Part shown: piece by piece, positions 7,418-15,278 of the stretch
Position numbering within the stretch: position 1 is the stretch's first letter
Layout of the letters: each line of letters starts with the position of its first letter
From: a virus
IMG/VR virus record: IMGVR_UViG_3300030106_002954
Span: 1 to 45,089 of that record
Reading direction: 5' to 3' (one strand)
DNA: 45,089 bases
Translations under genes and position numbers: made by a program
Notes under the pieces: generated by a model
The model's input: the letters and a program-made list of their open reading frames with translations, nothing else
The model's database searches: none
Told to the model about the DNA's origin: nothing

Positions 7418-7923
7418 TGCTACAAAAGATAAGAGAGAATATTGCATTTATAGCTGTAGCTGTTGGTCTTATGGGTTCAGTTGGTGCAGGTATCCAACAA
7501 ACAACACACATCGTAGATTCAATTCTATCCGTAGATGAGAGAATGTATTATCTTGAAGAACAATTCTATCAGCTACAAGAATCAACTATGGTTTCAAATG
7601 ACATAGCAATTCTATATGAAAAGGTATATCAACTTGAATCAGCTAACTATGAGAATGAATATCTATCAGAAAGAGTTTTATTATTAGAAGAGAACTATGC
7701 CGACTTACAACAAAAAATGTATGACTTGGAATATTTATCAGAACGAGTTACATACTTAGAAGCTAATCAGTATGCAGACACAGGCGATGGAAGTGGTATA
7801 GATGAATGGGAGTTTGACCAACTTAAAGATAGAGTATTGATATTAGAGACACAATGGGGTGAAAAATGGTGGAAGTTTGACGATTTCGACAATCGTTTGG
7901 ACTGGTTAGAGAGTAATAGTTAA
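7417..7923 (+). CDS. Membrane-anchored coiled-coil protein
   Basis: 168 residues. A hydrophobic N-terminal segment (IAFIAVAVGLMGSVGAG, residues ~8-25) is followed by a long coiled coil with repeated L-xx-RVxxLE heptads (for example YLSERVLLLEENY and YLSERVTYLEANQ), ending in an acidic, Trp-rich tail. Anchor plus periplasmic- or wall-facing coiled coil is the plan of spanin-like or lysis-accessory proteins, but no family match is claimed. The gene sits between SNase and two microproteins. Confidence 0.6.
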   Translation: MLQKIRENIAFIAVAVGLMGSVGAGIQQTTHIVDSILSVDERMYYLEEQFYQLQESTMVSNDIAILYEKVYQLESANYENEYLSERVLLLEENYADLQQKMYDLEYLSERVTYLEANQYADTGDGSGIDEWEFDQLKDRVLILETQWGEKWWKFDDFDNRLDWLESNS

Positions 7924-8027
7924 TGTCAGAATATATCCTAACTGCTTACTGCGAGAAATGTCTTACACCATATTGGCAAGACTACGATAAAAGTTTTTTG
8001 TGTCCGACTTGTATTGGAGGTGAATAG
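7923..8027 (+). CDS. 34-aa zinc-ribbon microprotein
   Basis: 34 residues starting on a TAATG overlap. Two CxxC knuckles (YCEKC and LCPTC) are separated by 17 residues, the minimal layout of a zinc ribbon. It could bind nucleic acid or another protein. The AGGAGG-like sequence at its 3' end serves the next small gene. Confidence 0.55.
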   Translation: MSEYILTAYCEKCLTPYWQDYDKSFLCPTCIGGE

Positions 8028-8029
8028 TA

Positions 8030-8110
8030 GTGGAAATTTTAGCTATAGCTCTATTCGGTGTGGTAGGATTAATATTTGGTAAGATAATAAAATATATATT
8101 GGAGGAATAA
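8030..8110 (+). CDS. 26-aa single-pass membrane peptide
   Basis: GTG start 10 nt after a TTGGAGG ribosome site. The peptide is nearly all hydrophobic (ILAIALFGVVGLIFGKII) with a Lys-Tyr and acidic C-terminus. Its TAA overlaps the ATG of the DUF5675 gene. It is probably a small membrane protein of the lysis cluster. Confidence 0.5.
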   Translation: MEILAIALFGVVGLIFGKIIKYILEE

Positions 8111-8694
8111 TGGAATTAGAAGTATTAAGAATAAGTAGCCAACATGATTCAACATCAGGAATACTATTTGATGTTACTAATGGACAGCGTAAATTTCTTT
8201 GTTATACACTTGAAGATGAACAGAGAGATGTAAAAGTATATGGAGAAACTAGAATACCCCCAGGAACTTATACATTGTCGTTAAGAACTTCTGGTGGATT
8301 TCATAATAAATATACAGCTAAATATGGAAATATGCACAAAGGTATGATATGGGTTATGGATGTACCAGGATTTGAGTATATACTATGGCATACAGGCAAT
8401 ACCGATGAATCGACGGCAGGTTGTTTGCTGCTAGGAGACTCTCAAACAAGTAATCTTGTACAAAAGGATGGTTTTGTAGGCTCATCTGTTAATGCATATA
8501 AAGCTGTTTATCCTTATGTAGCTGCTGCCATAGAGAATGGACATGTAGAAGTGACATATATAGATTACGATGGAGATATTAATACTAGTGACAATAGCAG
8601 TATAAATACTAATGACATATTAGAAAAGTTAAGCGATATTAGTGGAAAAATTATTGCAATAGATGGTAAACTATCTGGTAGGAGATTTTTTTAA
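8110..8694 (+). CDS. DUF5675 protein, L,D-transpeptidase-like wall enzyme
   Basis: 194 residues. The first ~140 residues follow the DUF5675 pattern: CYTLEDE near residue 31, GETRIPPGTYTL near 48, HKGMIWVMDVP near 76, then ILWHTGNTDESTAGCLLLG near 95-113. The His and the Cys of the HTGN...TAGC segment are the likely active-site pair, by analogy with YkuD-type L,D-transpeptidases. The last ~40 residues are a Ser/Asp-rich linker and an amphipathic helix. There is no signal peptide, so export would need the holin. It may cut or remodel peptidoglycan; the reaction itself is not proven for this family. Confidence 0.7.
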   Translation: MELEVLRISSQHDSTSGILFDVTNGQRKFLCYTLEDEQRDVKVYGETRIPPGTYTLSLRTSGGFHNKYTAKYGNMHKGMIWVMDVPGFEYILWHTGNTDESTAGCLLLGDSQTSNLVQKDGFVGSSVNAYKAVYPYVAAAIENGHVEVTYIDYDGDINTSDNSSINTNDILEKLSDISGKIIAIDGKLSGRRFF

Positions 8695-8695
8695 T

Positions 8696-10234
8696 ATGCC
8701 AAAATATGTACAATTTACAAAAAGTAGAAAGTTTGGGTTTGATGACAAAGACTTTTTACCAGAATCAGATGAACATAAATATACTCAATCTAACGAGGAA
8801 AAACTAAGAGCTCTGGAAAAAGCAGTTGGAGAAGGTGGTGATGTGCTTCCAGATTATGATAGAGAGGGTATGCCTAGTAAACAATTTACTGGAGATGACA
8901 GACCTGCGAGTCCAGAATATTCAAAATATGTAAAAGTTAGTGATAGTGACTTTAAGAAAGTACATAACTTAGTAAGTCCTGGCGATACTACTTATAAAGA
9001 AATTAATTTATCCCAACTTGATGAAGCTATAGAACTTCGTGAGTCAATTGTAGGTGGAGGGAAATCTTTTAGAGAAGGTTTTTATGAAGCTGGAGGTGTA
9101 GGTATGGAGGAATACAAATCTGGTATAAGTGATTTTAAGGGTTCAAGTAAAGGTACAAGAGTTGATGCTGGTACTGCAAAAGCAATACAAAAAGAATTAA
9201 AAATATTAAAAGAAGTTAAACATTCAACTATTGAAGAAATAAATAAACTAAGTGGAATATCTCCAACAGATAAAAATGTCGTTATTGATTTGACTACTGA
9301 AAGAGAAATAAGAAGTTTTGCTTTACGACAAGGAATTATAAAAGATTACAACTCTCCCGATGTAAATAAATTAAGCGGTGTTGCTGATTATTTTACAATC
9401 AAAAAGAAAGAAGGGAAAGCAATGGCTCAAATTATACAAGATTATAAATATGATTATTCTGTATATGAACAAGGTTCAACAGATTTTCCAAAAGGTGCTA
9501 ATCCAGGAAGAGATTTGGATGTATATAGAGCTATAGGTCACATGCATGGGACTAGGTTATCTATTGAAGAAAGAACTAGTGCAGAGAGAGTACATACTAA
9601 TTTAGGAAGGACTGGAGGACAAGCAGATATTCAATATGGAGAATCTCAAGAATTAGGTAAAGGTTATATACATGGAGCAGGTGCTAAAGATGCTCAACTA
9701 TTGGGAAGAGTATTTCGTCCTGAAGTAGTAACTCAAATTAGTGGTGGTACAGAAATAGAAAAGATTCCTTATAATTTAGATGATTATACTAGACAAGCAA
9801 AAAGTTTATTAGGACCAGGAGCTGATGAACATATAAAACTTTTAGAAGATATGTCACATGCTGAAAAAAGAGGTTATAAATTTATTGTAGATGAAAGTGG
9901 TTTAAAACGTCCTGATATGAGTGATGTTAAATGGCAGACTACTTTTGCTAGATTTAAAGATATTGAAAGAGAAGCTATAGCAAGAGCTCAATTTGAAAAA
10001 ACTTTTGAAGATGTTAAAGTAGGAGAACTTAAAACAGAAACTGGGTCACCTATATTTCAAACATATGCAGAAAGAAAAAAAGCAGGTACTCATTATGGTG
10101 GAGAAAATTATAAAGTAGCAGATATAGAACTTCCTAAACCAAAAGACTTTGAAATTAATATTAAAGGTGCCATTGCAGGTATGGCTGGTTTATCAAGAAT
10201 TGTTTCTGGTGGTGGAAGTGGACTTAAAAAATAG
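8696..10234 (+). CDS. Large hypothetical protein of the late unit, 512 aa
   Basis: I place the start at the ATG at 8696 (MPKYVQFTKS), just after the upstream stop; a longer frame from 8663 would overlap DUF5675. The protein is charged and mainly helical in its first 270 residues, with a possible mixed alpha/beta part near 280-390 (DVYRAIGHMHGTRLSIEER). It ends in a Gly/Ser-rich basic tail (IVSGGGSGLKK). No family is recognised. Followed by the holin gene 6 nt downstream. It might be an internal virion or toxin-like protein; this is open. Confidence 0.6.
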   Translation: MPKYVQFTKSRKFGFDDKDFLPESDEHKYTQSNEEKLRALEKAVGEGGDVLPDYDREGMPSKQFTGDDRPASPEYSKYVKVSDSDFKKVHNLVSPGDTTYKEINLSQLDEAIELRESIVGGGKSFREGFYEAGGVGMEEYKSGISDFKGSSKGTRVDAGTAKAIQKELKILKEVKHSTIEEINKLSGISPTDKNVVIDLTTEREIRSFALRQGIIKDYNSPDVNKLSGVADYFTIKKKEGKAMAQIIQDYKYDYSVYEQGSTDFPKGANPGRDLDVYRAIGHMHGTRLSIEERTSAERVHTNLGRTGGQADIQYGESQELGKGYIHGAGAKDAQLLGRVFRPEVVTQISGGTEIEKIPYNLDDYTRQAKSLLGPGADEHIKLLEDMSHAEKRGYKFIVDESGLKRPDMSDVKWQTTFARFKDIEREAIARAQFEKTFEDVKVGELKTETGSPIFQTYAERKKAGTHYGGENYKVADIELPKPKDFEINIKGAIAGMAGLSRIVSGGGSGLKK

Positions 10235-10240
10235 TATACT

Positions 10241-10522
10241 ATGTTAGAGAAGTTTAAAAGAACAAGAAACTCTGATGGGACATTCAAGAAGGATGTGGTG
10301 TGGACCCCTTGGAATGAAGCATGGAGTTATAAAATGAGTGATGAACTTAAAGACATGTTAGAACGTGTCATATGGACTTTCTTGGAGGCGTTTATTGCTT
10401 CCTTGACTATCGCACCATTAGTCGGTGTTGATGCAGAAGTCGTTCAGCTTGCGTTGTTATCTGGAGGAGCAGCTGCTCTTGCCGTGATAAAAGCGTACGC
10501 CAAAAAACAAATTAGTAAGTAG
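10241..10522 (+). CDS. Putative holin, r1t-like
   Basis: 93 residues. A charged N-terminal region is followed by LERVIWTFLEAFIASLTI (residues ~40-58), a short polar turn with GVDAEVV, and a second hydrophobic helix (LALLSGGAAALAVIKAY), then KKQ. The LER-x2-xTF-x-xA motif before the first membrane segment and the small-residue-rich second one are typical of r1t-type holins of actinobacteriophages. It would form the inner-membrane hole that triggers lysis. It lies beside the DUF5675 enzyme, while the other wall-enzyme candidate is on the opposite strand at 13193. Confidence 0.75.
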   Translation: MLEKFKRTRNSDGTFKKDVVWTPWNEAWSYKMSDELKDMLERVIWTFLEAFIASLTIAPLVGVDAEVVQLALLSGGAAALAVIKAYAKKQISK

Positions 10523-10527
10523 GAATA

Positions 10528-11502
10528 ATGGCTAAAGCTGACCCACCTAAGAAGAAAAAGAATAAGAAAAAACAAGCTGGTTTAATAGCTAGTGGTACAG
10601 CTGCGTCACGTACTTCTAGTTATTTTGATGTAGTTGATAAAATTACAAAACGTCCAAAACCGTATTCTAGAATGCCGCATGGAGGTTCTTATGCATTTAA
10701 GACTGGTTCTAAAACTTTTGGAAAAACATGGGTTAGAAGTGTTGATATGATTAAAGAAGCAGGTAATCCTAAAGGATTAAGGGCAACTACTTTTAACTTT
10801 AAACAGGGGACTCTTGGGCATAAACTTGTTGGTGGTAAGTCTTTAATATTTAAGGAACAAGGTTCTGCAACTATTAAGCAAATTGGTGATTACTGGAAAA
10901 GACTTGATGCTTATGCGGATATAATGGGTGGTTATAAAATACGGGGTATACGAGGTGTGACCCCTTGGGCTCTTGCTGAATATCGAGCAATAGATGCAAA
11001 ACATGGTAAAATACCAGCAAAACCAAGAATAAAATCTAAATATAAATTTACTAATGTTGTGATTGGTGGGGGTAAAAAATATCCTGAATTAAAACCTGGT
11101 AGACCAATAGGTGGTCATTTAGGTTCGCTTAAAAGACCTGTAGTATCTGTGCATAAAGATTGGGCATTTGTAGCTACAAATGAACTGCCGTATCCAGACA
11201 CTAAATGGAGAAAAAAATGGATAGGTACACAACATGTACCTCAAGGTAGTAGGTTAGGACAAGCTATTACAAGTAGAGGTACACCTGAGGTAGCTAAAAT
11301 GGTTAGAAAAGCTAAACCTGTATTAAAAGCAGTAGGTAAAGTTGGTACTGGATTATCTGGAGTAGGTACTGCATGGGCTGCATATGATGCTATAAAATGG
11401 GCTCAACAATGGCATGAAGAAAATCCAGGAGCTGTTCTTAAACTAAAAGAGGAAGCAAAGTTTCAACCAGGTACATCAGGAAAGTATGGAGTTGATTACT
11501 AG
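10528..11502 (+). CDS. Basic hypothetical protein ending in GKYGVDY
   Basis: 324 residues with a Lys-rich start (KADPPKKKKNKKKQ) and high overall basic charge. A small-residue-rich helix (VLKAVGKVGTGLSGVGTAWAAYDA, described here as ~residues 275-298) could be membrane-active. Its C-terminal seven residues GKYGVDY are identical to those of the next gene, in partly different codons. It might be a DNA-associated virion or ejected protein. No family is recognised. Confidence 0.55.
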   Translation: MAKADPPKKKKNKKKQAGLIASGTAASRTSSYFDVVDKITKRPKPYSRMPHGGSYAFKTGSKTFGKTWVRSVDMIKEAGNPKGLRATTFNFKQGTLGHKLVGGKSLIFKEQGSATIKQIGDYWKRLDAYADIMGGYKIRGIRGVTPWALAEYRAIDAKHGKIPAKPRIKSKYKFTNVVIGGGKKYPELKPGRPIGGHLGSLKRPVVSVHKDWAFVATNELPYPDTKWRKKWIGTQHVPQGSRLGQAITSRGTPEVAKMVRKAKPVLKAVGKVGTGLSGVGTAWAAYDAIKWAQQWHEENPGAVLKLKEEAKFQPGTSGKYGVDY

Positions 11503-12002
11503 TGGCTAAAAGATATAAAGGACAAAAGCAACCATTTGATGCTACTACTCAAGGATTAGGTCGTAATGAAATGGTACGTAGAACTCATCAGCATGAGATT
11601 TTAGCTACTAAGAAATATGAACAATCTTTACAATATGATTTAAAGGGAAGAAAGATGTATGATTGGGTATCTTCACATCAATCAAATCCTTGGATTGTTC
11701 GTGACCAATTAAGAAGTGAAGCAAAAAAAATGTGGGATACAGCTGGTTCTTTTGAACAGGGGACACAACCAATTAATAAAAAAAGTATAGTAAAAGATTA
11801 TAAAGATTTATCGGGTAAAAAAAGACCTGATAATGTTATATTTTGGGCAGGAAGAGAACTAAAGAAAAATATAGGTAAGGGTATTAAAAGTAGTCATGAT
11901 AAATCATGGTATTCAAAATCTCAAAAGAAACATGGATTTACTGGTAAACATTATTTAGACTTAAGTGTTAATAAAACAGGTAAATACGGAGTTGATTACT
12001 AA
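11502..12002 (+). CDS. Basic hypothetical protein ending in GKYGVDY (tail shared with upstream gene)
   Basis: 166 residues from a GTG start overlapping the upstream TAG. Lys/Arg- and Tyr-rich, mostly helical, without recognisable domains. It ends TGKYGVDY, repeating the C-terminal tail of the preceding protein. The shared tail suggests a common binding or sorting signal. Its stop overlaps the start of a 20-residue basic peptide gene. Confidence 0.55.
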   Translation: MAKRYKGQKQPFDATTQGLGRNEMVRRTHQHEILATKKYEQSLQYDLKGRKMYDWVSSHQSNPWIVRDQLRSEAKKMWDTAGSFEQGTQPINKKSIVKDYKDLSGKKRPDNVIFWAGRELKKNIGKGIKSSHDKSWYSKSQKKHGFTGKHYLDLSVNKTGKYGVDY

Positions 12003-12064
12003 TGCCAATTACTAAAAAAGGTAAGAAGAAAGCATATAAAGTAAAAAAGAAACGTAGATACTAA
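12002..12064 (+). CDS. 20-aa highly basic peptide, last rightward gene
   Basis: ATG overlapping the previous TAA (TAATG). Of its 20 residues (MPITKKGKKKAYKVKKKRRY), eleven are Lys or Arg. A nucleic-acid-binding or packaging role is possible. Its stop (12062-12064) overlaps, on the other strand, the stop of the SET-domain gene (12061-12063), so the two units converge with no space for a terminator. Confidence 0.45.
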   Translation: MPITKKGKKKAYKVKKKRRY

Positions 12065-12360
12065 ACATAATACCATTCATAGGTAACTGTAAGTTCGTCT
12101 CCTTGTTTGATATCTTTTGTTGTAGATAAATAGAAACTCATGTCTGTTTCGTATAGTTTGCAATTAGGTTCATCGCTATGATTAATAAAGCCTCCTAAAG
12201 GTGTTCTAATTACACCATTCTCGAAAGCTTTACTTGTATTTTTGACATGAGTAATACCCAATACTTTAGATTTTTTTATGTCTTTTTCAGTAAAGAGTCC
12301 TTGTCCATTTATTTTTGATGATTTTATTTTAAGATAAGTTGGTAATGGTTTATAACTCAT
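12061..12360 (-). CDS. Minimal SET-domain protein, putative lysine methyltransferase
   Basis: 99 residues from the ATG at 12360, which overlaps the upstream gene by 11 nt; a longer frame exists but would overlap further. The SET landmarks are in order: the SAM-site motif INGQGLFTEKDI, then GGFINHSDEPNC (the NHS signature, where side chains bind cofactor), and GDELTVTYEWY (the C-terminal knot with the catalytic Tyr). Pre- and post-SET zinc regions are absent. It should transfer methyl groups from SAM to a protein lysine; the target is unknown, with the ribosome or a phage protein as possibilities. It is the last gene of the leftward unit. Confidence 0.8.
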   Translation of the reverse strand: MSYKPLPTYLKIKSSKINGQGLFTEKDIKKSKVLGITHVKNTSKAFENGVIRTPLGGFINHSDEPNCKLYETDMSFYLSTTKDIKQGDELTVTYEWYYV

Positions 12361-12988
12361 CAGGATATGACCAAGCTTCTTCAGGATTAAAGTATGGTCC
12401 ATTCTTAGGCCATTTCCATACTTCAGCTATACTTGACAAGTCTGGTTTAGTATTTCCTTCTCCAAATCCATGATGTATCATACTTCCTACACTTCTTACA
12501 AAGTTATATGTAACTTTATTTTTGTTGAATGCTTTGAAGTATTTTACTTCAGTTAACAATTGAAGTCTTTTTATCCATCTTAAAGTTTGTATTCTCACTT
12601 CTTGTGGTCTTGACTTCTTTAATTTACGTACCATAAACAAGCCAGTCTTATTCATTTGTTCATGTAGTCCCCAACTATAGTGGTCATTAGCTAACAACGA
12701 CCCTTCCTTGAGAAGAATAGATGGTGAATGTGTAAATAGTACTGTCATACTTAAGTCATCTCTATTTACAACATATTTGGCAAAGACTTCTTTACCCTTT
12801 GGTGTCAAGCCTAGAAAACGCTTGCCCCCAAATTCACTAAGTTTGTCTGTATTATCGTATAATAAAGATTGCTCCATCTCTTTTCTTCTATCTTCATCAG
12901 TTGTATCGTAAGTTGCTACAGTCGCATTTCTTACACTTCTAGGTACAAATCGTGTATTAACGCCATTTGTATGTATTGTTGATTGCAT
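12350..12988 (-). CDS. Hypothetical protein, 212 aa
   Basis: Start with a good ribosome site (GAGGAG then ATG). The protein is basic, with an internal run of helical segments (VRIQTLRWIKRLQLLTEVKYFKA is residues ~130-152) and a C-terminus rich in Trp and Pro (WKWPKNGPYFNPEEAW). A winged-helix-like segment is possible near the middle, but I cannot assign a family. It is followed by the SET-domain gene with overlap. Confidence 0.55.
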   Translation of the reverse strand: MQSTIHTNGVNTRFVPRSVRNATVATYDTTDEDRRKEMEQSLLYDNTDKLSEFGGKRFLGLTPKGKEVFAKYVVNRDDLSMTVLFTHSPSILLKEGSLLANDHYSWGLHEQMNKTGLFMVRKLKKSRPQEVRIQTLRWIKRLQLLTEVKYFKAFNKNKVTYNFVRSVGSMIHHGFGEGNTKPDLSSIAEVWKWPKNGPYFNPEEAWSYPDEL

Positions 12989-12990
12989 TT

Positions 12991-13203
12991 TTACTCCTCT
13001 TCATTTTTTTGATGCACTTCTTCCCATTGTGTGTTGTAATCATGTACAAATTGAGTTATTAACTCATCAACTTTCTCTACATTAGGTACTTGTTGTAATG
13101 TAGGATTACCTAATACACCTATAAGATTTACTGCCCAGTTTCTTAATAACATAGGCTGGTTAAATATATTTTCTGGTGTATTTTCTTTCTCTTTATCTTT
13201 CAT
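12991..13203 (-). CDS. Small helical acidic protein, 70 aa
   Basis: I choose the ATG at 13203 (MKDKEKENTPENIF); the longer frame would overlap the lysozyme-like gene over 60 nt. The chosen start still overlaps its stop by 11 nt. The protein is helical with an acidic C-terminus (EEVHQKNEEE) and one moderately hydrophobic stretch (LLRNWAVNLIGVLG). Function unknown. Confidence 0.55.
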   Translation of the reverse strand: MKDKEKENTPENIFNQPMLLRNWAVNLIGVLGNPTLQQVPNVEKVDELITQFVHDYNTQWEEVHQKNEEE

Positions 13204-13606
13204 GATGTCCTTTCCAGCAGTGCTTGCTGCTATTCCAATGGTACCAACCATCATTATAGACTAGCCACGCAGCTACTGCAGTCGATTCTTCAGGATTGTA
13301 TCTATTAGTTTTTATTTTTAGTTTCGGAGTTAACCATAACCATGTATCGTCATTAAATTGCCAAAGACCGACATCACGTGTACCGTTTCTATTCTTACCA
13401 ACAGCCCATGACTTACCTCGGCTTTCGCAATAAATTATTTTCAAGGCTTTGATTGTATCTTCTTCCTTAAAATATTTACTAACTAAAGGCTCCCATTCTT
13501 TTACTTGCTCTACTTTATATCGTGTATCTAAACACTGGATATAGTTAGCTATGTCATTAGTAGTAGGCGGCACTATTAAAACACAGCTAACTAGTATCCC
13601 AAACAT
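13193..13606 (-). CDS. Lysozyme-like transglycosylase with signal peptide
   Basis: 137 residues. Residues 1-14 are a hydrophobic signal-like segment (FGILVSCVLIVPP). The core has the goose-lysozyme/SLT pattern: ALKIIYCESRGKSWAVG, where the Glu of CES is the expected catalytic acid, then NGTRDVGLWQFND and a C-terminal aromatic segment (AAWLVYNDGWYHWNSS). It resembles the small lysozyme-like modules found in actinophages and resuscitation-promoting factors. It should cleave peptidoglycan glycan strands. It is unusual in lying on the early strand with its own signal, away from the holin. Confidence 0.75.
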   Translation of the reverse strand: MFGILVSCVLIVPPTTNDIANYIQCLDTRYKVEQVKEWEPLVSKYFKEEDTIKALKIIYCESRGKSWAVGKNRNGTRDVGLWQFNDDTWLWLTPKLKIKTNRYNPEESTAVAAWLVYNDGWYHWNSSKHCWKGHHER

Positions 13607-13923
13607 TAGTTCTTAGCTAACTTTTCTCTTTTGTTGTGTCTATTATTACCACGTCTTTTAGTCATCTTATTATCATCAGGTTTACTAATTAAGTAGTACA
13701 AGAAATGACCTTTTTGTTTTGCAGGTAATGTACATATATCCCAACCTTCTGCTCTTAAGTCGTGAAGTACTCCACCAAATCTCGTACATAATAAATCAAA
13801 TACAAACTCTCCATTACTAATAGGTTCTTCTTCTCTTTCAGTAATTAGTACATATTTAATTAGTTGTGTCTTGTTTTTAACATGACTAGGAATTTTCTTT
13901 CCTCTAAATGTATTAACTATCAT
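13606..13923 (-). CDS. Winged-helix/HTH protein (HTH_55-like)
   Basis: 105 residues. The central part (FVFDLLCTRFGGVLHDLRAEGWDI, about residues 42-65) followed by a beta hairpin (GHFLYYLI) is the winged-helix pattern of HTH_55-type phage proteins. The last 20 residues are Lys/Arg/Asn-rich. It probably binds DNA as a regulator or replication accessory. It abuts the lysozyme gene and is overlapped by a zinc-ribbon gene. Confidence 0.65.
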   Translation of the reverse strand: MIVNTFRGKKIPSHVKNKTQLIKYVLITEREEEPISNGEFVFDLLCTRFGGVLHDLRAEGWDICTLPAKQKGHFLYYLISKPDDNKMTKRRGNNRHNKREKLAKN

Positions 13924-14062
13924 TTTTTGTTACTCTCTTTCTTTTAATAATGATTGCATATTTTGGACAACCCATGTTCAAACATGCAATACCTTTCTTT
14001 TTGTCTGTTGATGTCCATTTACTTAATGGACTTTTACACTGTTTACAGCGTCTATCTATCAA
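13913..14062 (-). CDS. Zinc-ribbon protein with TTG start, 49 aa
   Basis: A 49-residue frame starting on a TTG that overlaps the upstream TGA (TTGA), with a purine-rich GTGGGGGA before it. It has RRCKQCKSPL near the N-terminus and ACLNMGC in the middle (CxxC and CxxxxC), followed by a basic tail. A small zinc ribbon that could bind nucleic acid. It overlaps the winged-helix gene by 11 nt, keeping the operon gap-free. Confidence 0.6.
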   Translation of the reverse strand: MIDRRCKQCKSPLSKWTSTDKKKGIACLNMGCPKYAIIIKRKRVTKNDS

Positions 14063-14580
14063 ATCCCCCACTCTTCTGGAATATCAGAAGAATTAAGCCA
14101 CCACGATTTACGCCACTTTCCAGTATGTCCGCCACAAACAGCAGGGTCATTAGTTGAACATACAAAGTCAGGACTTCTTTCGGACTTTTTATTGTTCCGA
14201 TTGTCGTATACCTTTGATTTACACCAAGGACATGTTAAATCCTCACGATACTTATTCTGTTGTTCCACTTTCTCTACCACCTTATCTACAATACTGCCAG
14301 CATTTTCTACGCCAGGAGTAATATCATTTACTTCTCCCATTATAGCAGAGACCTTTGTGAATAAGTCTTGTTGTTCATGTTCTACTCCTATTTCTAAAGT
14401 TCTTTCTATACAATTTAAGAAAGAATCTACTTGTTTATCATTCCAACTATCTTTATCCGTTGGATAGTTTTTGAATGTTGCGTACTTATTAGCTGTTCCA
14501 ATTACTTTATCTATATGTTCTTTAGATAAGCCTTCCACCATCTTAAGAACAAGATTAGTTAATGTTTCTTTATTACTCAT
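14059..14580 (-). CDS. Recombination-associated hypothetical protein with C-terminal zinc finger
   Basis: 173 residues. The first ~110 are helical and resemble the charged accessory proteins next to annealing recombinases; the C-terminal ~60 hold CPWCKSKVYDN and a VCSTNDPAVCGG segment, giving a four-Cys zinc finger. Its start follows the stop of the Rad52-like gene directly. By position it may help load the annealing protein or bind ssDNA. That role is inferred only. Confidence 0.55.
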   Translation of the reverse strand: MSNKETLTNLVLKMVEGLSKEHIDKVIGTANKYATFKNYPTDKDSWNDKQVDSFLNCIERTLEIGVEHEQQDLFTKVSAIMGEVNDITPGVENAGSIVDKVVEKVEQQNKYREDLTCPWCKSKVYDNRNNKKSERSPDFVCSTNDPAVCGGHTGKWRKSWWLNSSDIPEEWGI

Positions 14581-15044
14581 TAGAATGGTGCTTCATCGTC
14601 TGAATAATCATCGATTGTTTTACCGTTACCATCTAATGCTGCAGAAACTGTAGCCTCTTCTTCTGATTGTTTGCTACCAGACCAGAGTTCTACTCCTAAT
14701 CCGAATCTCATGCATGCTCTTTTGAATGCGTCTGATTCAGCGTCTTTTAGATTAGTACCATCGTTAAACTTTTTATTGTTTAACTTAAAGGTATCTATAT
14801 CTCCAAATCCTTGGTATGTTCCCATACCTTCTATGGTTATAGTACCTTTAGCACCCACTATTCTTGATTCGCCTTCATGTTTACCAAGAATAGGTTCACA
14901 TTCCCAGCTATATACAACCCCACTATCACGTAGTCTTTCTACATAATGTGCGTGAGGTACATAGTCTCCAAACTTTCCAGCTGGAGCTTTTCGAACTAAC
15001 TCCTTTGGAAATGGAGCTAACAATTTCTTGAATTTTTCATTCAT
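14580..15044 (-). CDS. Rad52-like single-strand annealing protein
   Basis: 154 residues with the Rad52/Rad22 (Sak-type) signature: KAPAGKFGDYVPHAHYVERL near the N-terminus, GMGTYQGFGDID, and LKDAESDAFKRACMRFG near residue 100, the conserved helix of the family. After a linker it ends in an acidic tip DDEAPF, like the C-terminal peptide of SSB proteins. It should anneal complementary single strands during replication or recombination. Neighbours (Mre11-like upstream, zinc-finger partner downstream) form a recombination cassette. Confidence 0.8.
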   Translation of the reverse strand: MNEKFKKLLAPFPKELVRKAPAGKFGDYVPHAHYVERLRDSGVVYSWECEPILGKHEGESRIVGAKGTITIEGMGTYQGFGDIDTFKLNNKKFNDGTNLKDAESDAFKRACMRFGLGVELWSGSKQSEEEATVSAALDGNGKTIDDYSDDEAPF

Positions 15045-15077
15045 AATATCTCCTCTTCATATTCTAATCTATTAGTA

Positions 15078-15117
15078 GGACAGATAATCCAATCCCGAAG
15101 GGGGAAAAAATCTGTCC
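15078..15117 (-). other. Intercistronic hairpin
   Basis: GGACAGAT and ATCTGTCC form an 8-bp outer stem; an inner CCC/GGG stem is closed by a short loop. A T6 stretch on the leftward strand lies inside the stem-loop rather than after it, so a classical terminator is doubtful. It may act in mRNA processing or stability between the annealing-protein gene and the gene upstream. Confidence 0.5.
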
Positions 15118-15118
15118 G

Positions 15119-15250
15119 TTATCTTCTTGACAATGTCTCTATGCGATGAGTTCCTCTAACTAGTACTTTCTTAAAGGTTTCGCCTTTATATTCGTACACT
15201 AGATAAACTTTATCTCCATAGTATTCTATTGCAATAAGATTCTTGTCATA
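15119..15250 (-). CDS. Small hypothetical protein, 43 aa
   Basis: 43 residues from the ATG at 15250 (MTRNLIAIEYYGDKVYLVYEY...), basic with a beta-hairpin-like first half. The better ribosome site (GGATAGGAT) precedes a different ATG at 15263, which opens a 17-residue frame. So either initiation is at 15250 without a good site, or a one-base change separates a natural start from this frame. Coding potential looks real but the start is uncertain. Confidence 0.4.
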   Translation of the reverse strand, partial: YDKNLIAIEYYGDKVYLVYEYKGETFKKVLVRGTHRIETLSRR

Positions 15251-15278
15251 GTTAATTGACATATCCTATCCAATTGTT

